A DNA stretch of 64,000 bases from Dactylis glomerata (taxonomy: Eukaryota; Streptophyta; Magnoliopsida; Poales; Poaceae): assembly GCA_007115705.1 (NCBI GenBank), contig QXEO01000817.1, positions 1,718,500-1,782,499 of the forward strand. Reading direction: 5' to 3'. Under the pieces are notes generated by a model. That model made no database searches. It saw nothing but the letters and a program-made list of their open reading frames with translations, and was not told the origin of the DNA. The position numbers and the translations under genes are program-made. The number at the start of each line of letters is the position of its first letter. Positions within the stretch are counted from its first letter, which is position 1. Positions 1 to 11,021 of this stretch are shown piece after piece.

Positions 1-563
1 GTGCATGCTCGCCGCGTGTCCCTGTCTTCTATGTGTGGTGGTGCGGTCGGCGGCTCCGCTCCCAGGCTATACCAGGAGACTGACCAGATCTGGAGCGGGC
101 GTGTTCCTTCTGTCTCTCTCACGAAGTTCCCTTTGCTGTGCTGTCCTCTAGTCTTCCCCCTCCCAGTGGCTGCGTGCACGGCCATCCGGGGAGAGCCGGC
201 CTCCGAAGCCCTATCCGTTGAGATCCTGCACCGGGAGACGGGCGATAAGGTTTTTGGGGAGCGTCTCGGCATGACTGCTTGCCTCCTTTCGATTTCTTCC
301 TTGCCAATCTGTGTCCTCTTTGTCAGGATCGGCGACATCGACCCTTCATCATGGGCGATAACCATGGTGGTGCTGCTGTTGCGGTTCTGGCCTTTTCGGT
401 CGCACCGTACGTGTTTCTAATCTCATACTTAGCACTAGTTTTGGTTCCATTTGCAGATATGCTAGATGTGCTTGCATGTCTGCATGTGGTTAAGTTAACT
501 AGTGCTTATTTGATGCTCACTTTGGTAATTAAAATCACTCGAAAATTGCTTAATATCCTAACA
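1..563 (+). repeat. 5' LTR of the first copia element (partial)
   Basis: Matches 5369-5928 with scattered substitutions and small indels and ends in the same TAATATCCTAACA. It is truncated by the window start. The divergence between the two LTRs is visible by eye, so the insertion is not very recent. Confidence 0.9.
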
Positions 564-578
564 ATCCAAAAACCTTAT

Positions 579-3500
579 ATGATTAGGCAATTTTTACCGG
601 CTGGTTTTGCTGCTGCGCTCAAACCGAGCCCGTTTATGGGTTCTCACTACTTTGGGCGTGCAAGGTTGCGGAACCAAATGCCCATAGGTCCGCTTACTCC
701 TGATGAGGAGAAAGCGTTCAGGGATGCCACTGTGCTCTTTGTGGGTGCCGTCCTAAGTGTGCTTGGAGACAACTTGGTGGATGCTTATCTGCACATCCGA
801 GATGGGAAAGAACCGTGGGATGCCTTGGAGGCCAAATTCGGTGCAGCTGATGCCGACGGCAAACTGTATGCTATGGAGCAGTTCAATGACTACAAGATGG
901 TTGAAAACCGATCTGTAGTAGAACAGGCTCATGAGCTACAGATTATGGCTAAGGAACTCGAGCTCCTAAAGTGTGTGCTTTCGGACAAGTTTATCGCGGA
1001 ATGCATTGTCGCTAAGCTTCCTCCTTCGTGGAGGAACTTTGCCACTTCACTGAAACATCACAGGAATGAATTCTCTATTGAGAATATCATTGGTTCTTTT
1101 GATGTTGAAGAGAAGGAGACAAACACACTGGTGGAACCGAGGGAAAATCTGCTGCCAACATGGTGCAAAAAAATCCCCACAAGTCTAAGGGAAAGAACAA
1201 AGCCTCCCAGACTACCAACTTCAAGAAGAAGGGGCAAAACAAGGAGAAGAAAGACCCTTGCTGGGTGTGCAGCGAGGTGGGCCACTGGGCTCATTATTGT
1301 CCACAACGCAAGGGAAAGAAGGGTCAAGCTGGACATAATTCTAATTCTATCAACATGGTCATTGTCAACACTGAGGAAGGAACTGCAGGGTATGGTAAAT
1401 TTTTACCAATCGTTCTTTCGGTGTTTCATCCCACAGAATGGTGGGTTGACACGGGTGCTAATGTTCATGTGTGTGCTGACATCTCCATGTTTACCTCTTA
1501 TTAGGCCCGAGGTTCATCCGTGATGATGGAGAATGGGTTACATGCTACTATTCTTGGTGTTGGCACGGTAGATTTAAAGTTTACTTTGGGGAAGATCGTG
1601 CAATTGAAGAACATGTAGCATGTCCCTTCTATCAAGAAGAATCTCGTTAGTGGCTCCCGTCTTATGAAAGATGGGTTTAAGTTGGTATTTGAGTCTAATA
1701 AAGTTGTATTTTCTAAGTATGGAACATTTGTTGGAAAATACTATGAATGCGGAGGCATATTCCATTTCTCTTTGGAGGATTTCTGTGATAATGTTGTGAA
1801 CCATGTAAGCACTAGTAATGATGAGACTAATATTTGGCATTCACGAATTTGTCATGTGAATTTCAATTGTATGTTGCGGCTTGCTAATATGAGTTTAATT
1901 CTGAGGTTCACCTTAGTCAAAGGCTCTAGGTGTCATGTTTGTTTGCAAGCAAAGCAGCCTCGCAAGCCTCAGAAGCCTGCGAAGGAAAGAAACTTGGCAC
2001 CACTTGAGCTCATACATTCAGATCTATGTGAGATGAATGGCGAGTTGACAAAAGGTGGAAAGAAATATTTTATGACTTTCATTGATGATTCCACTAGGTA
2101 CTGTTATGTGTATTTCCTGAAAACTAAAGATGATGCTCTAGATTTCTTTAAAATATATAAAGCTAAAGTTGAAAATCAGCTTGAAAGAAAGATAAAGAGG
2201 CTTTGTTTCGATCGTGGTGGAGAATACTTTTCTAATGAGTTCAATTTATTCTGTTCGGAACATGGTATAATCCATGAGAGGACGCCTCCCAATTCCCCTC
2301 AATCCAATGGGATTGCGGAAAGGAAAAACCACACTCTAATTGATATGGTTAATGCCATGTTAGAGAATGCCGGTTTATCCATGGATTGGTGGGGGAGGCT
2401 ATATTGACTTCGTGTCATGTCCTGAACCGAGTTCCGATGAAGAATAAAGAGATTACCCCATATGAGGAATGGGAAAAGAAAAGGCCAACACTCTCCTACC
2501 TACAAACACTTGGTTGTTTGGCAAAGGTGAATTTGCCGATCAACAAGAAGCGTAAGCTTGGACCAAAAACCGTGGATTGTGTCTTTCTTGGCTATGCATC
2601 TCATGGCATTGCTTATAGATTTCTTGTAATGAAATTTGGAGTGGATGACATGAGTGTCGGTACCATCTTTGAATCAAGAGATGCTACATTCTTTGAGGAT
2701 ATATTTCCTATGAGAGATATGCATAGCATGTCTAATTGGGAATCTGATCCAATACCTGAACCATGAACTCCTATGGAGTTTTGTCAAGAATCTGATGGTG
2801 AGAGTTCAGATTCGAGAGAGGATAACAATGAAGCTCCCACAAGGGGCAAGAGACAAAGGACTGCAAAGTCTTTTGGTAATGACTTCATTGTATACCTCGT
2901 GGATGATACTCCTACTACCATTTTAGAAGCTCTTGCATCTCCGGATGTAGACTACTGGAAGGAAGCAGTTCAAAGCAAGATGGATTCCATGTTGGCTAAT
3001 GGAACGTGGGAGTTAACTGAACCTCCTTATGGGTGCAAACCTACAGTTGTAAGTGGGTATTTAAAAAGAAGCTTCGAACTGATGGTACTATTGAAAAGTA
3101 CAAAGCTCGGCTTGTGGCCAAGGGCTATACCCAAAAGGAAGGCAAGGATTTCTTTGATACATACTCACTTGTGGCGAGATTGACCACAATTCATGTACTG
3201 CTGTCATTGGCTGCCTCACACGGTCTTCTCGTTCATCAAATGGACGTTAAGATGACTTTCCTTAATGAGGAGTTGGACGAGGAAATTTACATGGAACGGC
3301 CTGATGGTTTTATACGTGAAGGTCAAGAAAGAAACGTGTGTAAATTGTTGAAATCCTTGTATGGCCTCAAACAAGCTCCCAAACAATGGCATGAGAAGTT
3401 TGAAAGTACTTTGACATCTGTTGGCTTTGTTATGAATGAAGCTGACAAATATGTATATTGCCGCCATGGTGGGGGCGAGGGAGTTGTCCTATGTTTGTAT

Positions 3501-4451
3501 GTAGATGACATACTAATATTTGGGACAAGTCTCAAAGTGATTGAGGAAATCAAAACCTTCTTATCTCAGTGCTTTGAGATGAATGATCTTGGAGAAGCTA
3601 ATGTTATCTTGAACATCAAGCTGTCGAGAGATGAGAATAATGGGATCACACTTGTGCAATCTCATTATGTGGAAAAGGTGTTGAGCAGATTTGGATATGC
3701 TGATTGCAAATCTTCTCCCACACCGTATGATCCTAGTGTCTTGCTTAGAAAGAATCAGAAGGACACTAGAGATCAACTAAGATACTATCAAATTATTGGC
3801 TCGCTCACGTATTTAGCTTGCGCTACGAGGCCTGACATCTCGTTTGCTGTGAGCAAACTTAGCCGATTTGTGGCCAACCCGGGAGATGATCATTGGCATG
3901 CTCTTGAGAGAGTAATGCGCTATCTAAAGGGAACCATGAGCTATGGGATTCATTATACCGGATATCCAAGAGTACTTGAAGGGTATAGTGATTCAAATTG
4001 GATTTCAGATGCTGATGAGATAAAGGCCACAAGTGGATATGTATTCACTCTTGGTGGTGGCGCTATTTCATGGAAGTCTTGCAAGCAGACCATCTTAACG
4101 AGGTCAACAATATAAGCAGAACTCACATCATTCGATACTGCGACTGTCGAAGCAGAATGGCTTTGTGAACTCTTAACTAATTTGCCTATGGTTGAAAAAT
4201 CAATAACGGCTATCCCCATGAACTGTGACAACCAAACTGTAATTGTCAAGGTGAACAGTTCTAAGGATAATATGAAGAGTTCAAGACATTTCAAGACAAG
4301 ATTAAAGTCTGTCAGAAAGCTGAAAAACTCTGGAGTTATAGCATTGGATTATGTCCAAATGGCTAAGAATCTGGCAGATCCTTTCACCAAAGGTTTATCA
4401 AGGAACATGATTGACCTTCCATCAAGGGAGATGGCTTTGAGACCCACATGA
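579..4451 (+). pseudogene. copia gag-pol polyprotein, disrupted
   Basis: From 579 the frame gives a copia gag (UBN2-type: FLPAGFAAALKP, then PLTPDEEKAF and LPPSWRNFATSLKHH). Near 1158 the reading shifts to another frame, which carries a CCHC zinc knuckle (CWVCSEVGHWAHYC) and the protease motif WWVDTGAN. A TAG at about 1502 stops this frame. The GAG-pre and integrase part follows (D in HSDLCE, D in CFDRGGEY, E in NGIAERKN). Further breaks come near 2400 (frameshift), 2764 (stop) and 3045 (frameshift). RT follows with KARLVAKGYTQ and the catalytic LYVDD, then RNase H with an internal stop near 4113, ending at 4451 after DPFTKGLSR. The five or more lesions make this a dead copy. Confidence 0.92.
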
Positions 4452-4997
4452 GTTGCCGAGGGGGTAACCCAACCTATGTGATCGGAGATCCCGTGAATTA
4501 GGACCTGGGAAAACAAACTGGAGCAACTGAGTTGAGAGAAAATTTTACACGCCCACTTCGCTGCAAATGCAAATCTCTCATGGTTACTGTTAGGCAGGTA
4601 GACTATGTCTTAATATGTTCTATGCGGTTCAATATGAGCGAAGACGCTGTCCTACAGGGAGATCTTGAAAGAACACACCTATATGAGTGACACCACTGGT
4701 CATGGTGCATGAGATTTGGGTGAATCTCTAGTAAGCTCATGAAAGGTCGAGGAGTTTGACTTATATGCTCCACCCGAGGGGAAGCCTACGGCAGCCTAGT
4801 ACCGGTGCCGATATGGAGTAAAACTTGCTGCGCAAGACCGACAATTCAAGGCCTAGTCCATTGTTCAGTTGTAGTTCAAGCATAGCTCCATGTCTAGGTG
4901 GAAGTTCAACTTAACAGTCTCCACTAAAATGCAGGTATATAAAACAGTGATTGAAATTAATGTGTCATTAGATGTGCCTCTGAGATCTTGTGGGGGA

Positions 4998-5928
4998 TTG
5001 TTGGATGTAATGGGCTGCAGCCCAACTTGGCAGCCCATTTAGCCTTCAATTCGTGAGATCTCAAGGCCCATCTCTATGGTAGCCATTGGGGGCTGGTTGG
5101 GGACTAAAGTTTAGTCCCACATTGCTAGTTGGTAGAGAGTTGGAGTGGTTTATAAGGTGAGCTCTTCTAGTGCTCCTAAGTGAGTGAGAAGAGAAGAAGC
5201 CTACGTGCACTCCACCTCCTCCTCCTCCGCTCGCCCGCCTCGCCACACCACGCCTCGCATCGCATCGCACGCGTCGCGTTTCGTGAATCGAGTTCGAGTT
5301 TGAAACTCATTTTTGTGGAAGACAAATTTTTGCTTGGTGCACCAACTGGGTACATGTCGGGCGTATGTGTGCATGCTCGCCGTGTGTCCCTGTCTTCTAT
5401 GCGTGGCGGTGCGGTCGGCGGCTCCGCTCCTAGGCTATACCAGGAGACCGACCAGATCTAGAGCGGGCGCGTTCCTTCTGTCTCTCTCGCGAAGTTCCCT
5501 TTGCTGCGCCGCCCTCTAGTCTTCCCCATCCTGGCGGCTGCGTGCACGGCCATCCGGGAGAGCAGGCCTCCGAAGCCCCGTCCGTTGAGATCCGACACCG
5601 GGAGACGGGTGATAATGTTTTTGGGGAGCGTCTCGGCGTGACTGCTCGCCTCCGTTCGAGTTCTTCCTCGCCAGTCTGCGTCCTCTTCGTCAGACTCGGC
5701 GACATCGACCCTTCATCATGGGCGACAACCATGGTGGAGCTGCCGCTGCGGTTCCGGCCTTCCCGGCCGCCGTACATGTTTCTAATCTCATACTTAGCAC
5801 TAGTTTTGGTTCCATTTGCAGATCTGCTAGATGTGCTTGCATGTCTGCATGTGGTTAAGTTAACTAGAGCTTATTTGCTGCTCACTTTAGTAATTAAACT
5901 CACTTAAAAATTGCTTAATATCCTAACA
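4998..5928 (+). repeat. 3' LTR of the first copia element, 931 bp
   Basis: Starts TGTTGG directly after the polypurine tract and ends TAACA. Its right two thirds match bases 1-563. The right flank begins CAAGGTTTATG. The target-site duplication cannot be checked because the left flank is outside the window. Confidence 0.88.
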
Positions 5929-6580
5929 CAAGGTTTATGAAGGGCATGGTAGTCCCTTCATCTATAGTATTTTTTTTCATCCACACCATTTTTATCACAA
6001 AACGTCATACGCCATGTACAAGGTTCAGGAAGGCTCGAATTAAGTAAAAGCTTTTAACGATCTATAAACAATCGACATGGTTTAAGGTTTAAAAGGTAGG
6101 CAATAAAACTCTTCCTATGTCCCATTAATCATATTACATAAGACTTAATCATCTTGCAAAAAAACTTAACATCAGAAATGACAACCATTTGTTCATCGAT
6201 ATTGCGCAAAAATATTCCAATTTTGCATATGCAAATAAAATGAATCCAATGACTATGCCTACATTGGACCAGTCAAATAGCTAAGGGCCTAAATGATATT
6301 AAAAAGTAATTTTAAAAATTAATAGAAACTTGCATTTTTAGATGGGAAAAGATTTTGTTATGAGAAAATAAAATAAAAATGGAACAATAAAGAGTAGGAA
6401 GAGGTAGCCGTCCACTTCCAACTGCGGTGGTGAGCTTGGGAATCCAATTCTCATCTATATACCGCACCCACCCAGTCCAATTCACAATCCAGCCCCACTC
6501 CAATTCCCGCATCGCCCTCCCCTGTCCTTTCCTCGCCAAGCTTCCTCCTCGCTTTGCTCCAGTCCTCGCTTCGGTTTGCC
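5929..6580 (+). promoter_or_regulatory. 5' flank and promoter of HPt copy 1
   Basis: Resembles the upstream flanks of HPt copies 2 and 4 (about 13470-14373 and 42630-43573), beginning with the shared phrase around GGTAGTC..CTTCATCTA. The copia element therefore landed about 650 bases upstream of the start codon, inside the duplicated flank. A TATA-like TATATA lies at 6456-6461, about 125 bases before the ATG. A block shared by all four copies (AATAAAGAG, AGGAAGAGG, TAGCCGTCCA) lies just upstream of it. Confidence 0.6.
6456..6461 (+). promoter_or_regulatory. TATA box of HPt copy 1
   Basis: TATATA followed by CCGCACCC. The same arrangement (TATATATA then CCACACCCGCT) occurs 116-122 bases before the ATG in the other three copies, which supports a conserved core promoter. 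Confidence 0.55.
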
Positions 6581-9500
6581 ATGGCGGCCGCGATGCAGCT
6601 CAACGCCCTCATGTCCAACATGTTCGCCACGGTGAGCGCCTTGCTCTTCCGTTGCCAATTGAGCGGAATTTCAGTTTCTCCGGAGCAGGTCCGATACTGT
6701 TGGGGAATTTGATGTTTTTTTGCCTTTCGTTTATCTGGTGGGGCTAGGGTTTGCTGGACGATCAGTTCCAGCAGCTGCAGATGCTCCAGGACGGGAGCGC
6801 CCCGGACTTCGTTGCCGAGGTCGTCACGCTCTTCTGCGAGGACGGCGAGCGGATCATCGGCGAGCTCGCCAAGCTGCTGTACGTATACTTCCTCTTGCTC
6901 GCCCGCTTTGCCATGTTCTGTTTGATCAGATGCTTGATTCTTTGCTTGGGGATTTGGTTGCTGTGTGTGCAGGGACAAGCCATCTGTGGACTTCGACAAG
7001 GTGGATGCTTTCGTGCATCAGCTCAAGGGCAGCAGTGCAAGGTGATGCTCTTTTGTTCTTCTTTTATGCCCTACAGCATAGGTGTTTCTGCAATTGCATA
7101 GGAGCGATGGCTGTTGCTGGTGGTGCAAATCGGGTATTAGATCCCCATAGAATGGAAGGAGGCAGATTCATTGCAAGGCTTCCGGTCATCTTGGGGGAGA
7201 TTATCATCCGTTTGATCTTTGTAGTGTTTTATGAAGTAGATCCAGCTAATGTGATCCATTTCCCGCATTGATTGCCCGCCAAAGAGTATAGATTGACATT
7301 GTTACATTATGAGTGGCTCTTCCGATCAATATGGGGAGCGATGAGATCCATTTGTCGCTTGTAGTGATTTATCATGTACATACGACAAAATTGATCTGCT
7401 CCGTACACAGCGGTGTTCATCTTCCAATTAATTTGGGGAGAGGTTAAGATCCGTTTGGCCGTTGAACTGATAAATCATTTTGTCGTTTTACTGTTTCGTG
7501 ATTTAGGCGTCGAACTATTTTATGGTTTAGATCCGACAAATCACTTTGTCGTTATACTGTTTTATTACTTAAATCTCACAAACTGTTTAGTCGTTGTAGA
7601 TCCGGCAAACTCTTTGTCTGTTTTACTGTTTATGGTTTGGATCATCCATTTGGTATTTGTAGTGTTTTATGAAGTAGATCGGCTAATGCGATCCATTTCC
7701 CGCGTTGATCGGACGCCAACGGGTATAGATTGGCATTGTTCCATTATGAGTGACGCTTCCAATCAATATGGGGAGCGCTCAGATCCGTTTGTCGCTTGTA
7801 GTGATTTATCATGTACATACAAAAAATTGATCTGTTCCATACACATCGGTGTCATCTTCCAATTAATTTGGGGAGAGGTTGAGATCCGTTTGACCGTTGT
7901 ACTGTTTCATGATTTAGATCCAATAAATCATTTTGTCGTTTTACTATTTTGTGATTTAGGCGTTGAACTGCTTTATGGTTTAGATCTGACAAATCATTTT
8001 GTCGTTATACTGTTTTATTACTTAGATCTCACAAACTGTTTGGTCGTTGTAGATCCGGCAAACTCTTTGACCATTTTACTGTTTATGGTTTAGATCTGAC
8101 AAACTGTTTGGCCGTTGTATATGTTTATATGCTTTAAATCTGACAAATATGAGCCGCTTCACACAAATCGGATGGCTCAAGGAGTAGGTCTCCAGATTCT
8201 CCCATGTCGTGGTTCTTCCAAATTTTTGAGGGGTTGACATCGGTTCCACCATTTTAGTACTTTAAACTAGTTAGGATAGTTTTGCATGCTCTGCCTTTGT
8301 TTCAGACCATCAATCTCAAATCTTTTTTGTGTTTTGGGGTTTGTTGTGATGCTATAGGTTCACAAACCATGGCACTGTACTTTCATGCAGAAGAGTTGCT
8401 AGAGTTAAACATTAGTAATTTATGGAAACTAATATTTTTTGACAGGCAATTATGGAAACTAATTTTGTTATGCTTAGAACTAATATTATTGTGCTTAGAA
8501 ACTAAAATTATCATGCGCAAACTATTCCGTTGTCTAATCAATTTAGATTCATGTTATCTGTGGTATCCATGTGATATTTATGGAATCAAAGTTTATAAGC
8601 CAATGAGTCTACTTGTGTTTAATCGTAGTGCTATATTTGTATTTGATTGGGATGCAGAAGTGAAGTGAAATTACTACTATGCTCCTTCTTTATTTATTAA
8701 ATCAATTTGGGTGGTACTTTCCTGATTGGATAGCATTGCATGTTGCAGTGTTGGTGCTCAGAGGGTGAAGAACACCTGCATGCAGTTCCGTGACTTTTGT
8801 CAGGAGAAGAGCAGAGATGGGTAAGTACCTTGTATCATTATTTCAGAGTATTGTACTTTCTTCTTACTGAAATCTTTGTATTGAATGTGGCCAAGTGTGA
8901 TTTAGTCATCTATTGTAACAAATTTCCTTACTGTTAATGTTATCAGAATATTTGGTGATGCAATTGCATGTTCATCGCTTTTATAAACTGCTAAATTTAT
9001 GCAGTCTTTACAGACAGAAATATTTTGCTGACTCTACTGAGCTTGTCGGGTTAGGAATGCAACTGTTCCAGTACATTTTTTTAGTCAATTGTGTACTTTA
9101 AGAATGCTATATTGAATGTAGGAAACTTTTCCACGCGTGTTTAAAAATTACAATTGAAATGAAAACACCTTGATCTTTTTTTTACAGCAGTGGCCAAGTT
9201 ATTACAGCATTTAGATCTAAGGGAAACTAAGTTTTGCTATTTTTTCTGAATATTGCACAACTATACAGTAAATAAACCTACACTTGTTGATGTTTCTATC
9301 TGCCAATTGATGTTCCTTCCAGAACAGCAGTGTTGTTTTTTTGTTATAGTTACCCCTTGACTCTGTTAGGTTATTTTCAGTGGTCCCGAACAGAGGTGAT
9401 GTTCCTTCCAGAACAGAAGTGTATGTTTTGCTAGGAAGTATGTCCAGGGTGACATTCATAAGGCTCCTCCTAAAAGAAACTGTTAAGATAATCCTGCCAG

Positions 9501-10369
9501 GGCAAAGTTTTCTTCTTATGGAGTCAAATTATAGCGGCCATGAGCATTTTTCAGTAATTATTAACATGCTCCTTTCGTGAGCTGGTAATGCAAAGGCGCT
9601 TCACAACTTGCTTAACTGTTTTCCTTGTCAGGTGCCTGAAGACACTGGATGCTGTGAGGAGTGAATTCTATGATCTGCGCAGCAAGTTTCAGACTATGCT
9701 CCAGGTATTACCTTGTTTTTTTCACCTTGTTTTTTTCTAAAACTGGTGTCAAACTCACAGTATTATTGCAGTGAACTGGAGTAGCCATCTTCCAAGGAAA
9801 TATTTTTATTCCAAAGTTTGCTCGATTTGCAAAATATTAAACTAGACAAAGGACAAGATGCTATTGGAATGGAGTCAGCTAGTTTGCTGCATAACAACAC
9901 ACATGTCAATGAACTGTGTGCAGTTAGTTTGCCTGACAGACATTAAATTACTAGTGATAACTGCGGAAGATAAATAAACATGGACATTACCTTCTTCTTT
10001 TCTTTTTTATGTAAATCTTTGTTGCATTTGCAGTTCTAAATTGTTATTCGTACTTAGAGGCACCACTTGGTGTCTAGAACAGTGTTTAGGACTACTGCAA
10101 ATGTGAGCTGAAAACTTTTGACTGTTTATCTGATACCTGAATCTAACCTTCATGTTGTTCGAAAAGGTCACTAGAATTGGCCTCTCAGTATTCTCACAGC
10201 ATTGATACTTAATGTTTTGTTTTCTTGTCTGGAGGATGGACAATTACTACTGTTACTTAGTTTTAATTAGTTCTATGATGCTAGTTTATCTTAATGGCTT
10301 AAACTGACCTGTTCTGTTTTCACAATGCAGCTGGAGCAGCAGGTCCAGGCCTTCTATCCTAAGCACTAA
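6581..10369 (+). CDS. Histidine-containing phosphotransfer protein (HPt copy 1, canonical)
   Basis: Six exons with GT-AG introns: 6581-6631, 6748-6878, 6973-7041, 8749-8820, 9632-9704 and 10331-10369. Together they encode 144 aa, the usual length for plant AHP-type proteins. The fold is a four-helix bundle: GLLDDQFQQLQMLQD and DFVAEVVTLF in exon 2, then the phosphorylation helix VHQLKGSSAS, then VGAQRVKN and the C-terminal LEQQVQAF. The phospho-accepting histidine is His76, followed by the expected Lys79 and Gly80. Proteins of this family carry phosphate from hybrid histidine kinases (cytokinin receptors) to nuclear response regulators. All splice phases agree. Intron 3 is enlarged by an internal 438 bp duplication. 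This is the only array member with a complete active site, so it is the likely functional one. Confidence 0.95.
7221..8096 (+). repeat. Internal tandem duplication and degenerate minisatellite in intron 3 of HPt copy 1
   Basis: A block starting GTAGTGTTTTATGAAGTAGA at 7221 recurs at 7659 (period about 438). Within each block a degenerate unit of roughly 45-50 bases (GATCCGACAAATCA, then TTTGTCGTT, ACTGTTT and TTTAGATC) is repeated several times. The same minisatellite, without the large duplication, lies in intron 3 of copies 2 (about 15290-15640), 3 (about 32410-32720) and 4 (about 44470-44820). Confidence 0.75.
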
Positions 10370-10857
10370 GCTGGAGCAATGTGGAACCAGATGTTCTGAC
10401 GGCACTGATGCCTTTGAAGTTGTAGGACATGCTCAGCTAGTTTTTTATATCTTGGAGTCGTTTGCCTCTGTGAGGTCTGTAGTTGCTTAGCAGCAAGCTG
10501 GTTATCTGGTGTTGTTGATGTCTCGGTTACCTTCGGTTGTGTCGTTTCGAATTCTCAGTGGTTGAATAACAATCCTCCGCTGTCGCTTTGCGGATCGTCA
10601 GTGGTTTATCTGGCTGCTCAGGTCTAGCCAGTTTCTAGGTCGTAGGTCTGCAGTGTAATCTTGACATAGTCGTGCCTCGTCGGTCGGTTGATCAGCTGTG
10701 GTTGTGGAGAACATTGTGATGAAATTCTAATATCAAGTTATGTTTGTTGTTGGAAAAATGTGCGAACCATGATATCTAGCGCTCAGTTCAAGTTTTTTCT
10801 ACTCAGTCTCAGGTGCGATTTCACATTATTTGAGATTCTGTGCCTTACGACTCTCCC
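10370..10857 (+). other. 3' UTR and flank of HPt copy 1
   Basis: Matches the DNA just after the stop codons of copies 2-4 (shared phrases such as CTTGGAGTCGTTTGC and TTAGCAGCAAGCTGG, and later ATTGTGATGAAATTCTAAT). Conservation of this stretch in all four copies fits a transcribed 3' UTR. I cannot place a poly(A) site. Confidence 0.5.
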
Positions 10858-11021
10858 GAGTGCACAAATATCATTCTGGTATTTACTGAGATAGCTAGAT
10901 GTATACAGTTCAATACCTGGACTAACTGATGAGGCCAAGAGAGTGCACAAATATCATTCTGGTATTTACTGAGATAGCTAGATGTATACAGTTCAATACC
11001 TGGACTAACTGATGATGCCAA
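10858..11021 (+). repeat. Near-perfect 83 bp tandem duplication
   Basis: Unit GAGTGCACAAATATC... at 10858-10940 is repeated from 10941 with one visible difference (GATGAGGCC versus GATGATGCC). It is a recent local duplication downstream of HPt copy 1. Confidence 0.92.

Larger units (their letters stand above)
1..5928 (+). mobile_element. Ty1/copia LTR retrotransposon, decayed, 5' end outside the window
   Basis: The first 563 bases are repeated at about 5369-5928, so they are the right-hand part of the 5' LTR. The 3' LTR begins TGTTGG at 4998, right after a purine-rich tract ending GGGGGAT, and ends CTAACA at 5928. Between the LTRs lie gag, zinc knuckle, protease, integrase, reverse transcriptase and RNase H in the copia order (integrase before RT). 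The internal frame is broken by several stops and frameshifts, so the copy cannot work alone. Only about 15 bases separate the 5' LTR end from the likely gag start at 579, and no primer-binding site is visible there, so the leader appears deleted. The missing left end of the LTR should lie about 370 bases before the window. Confidence 0.93.
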
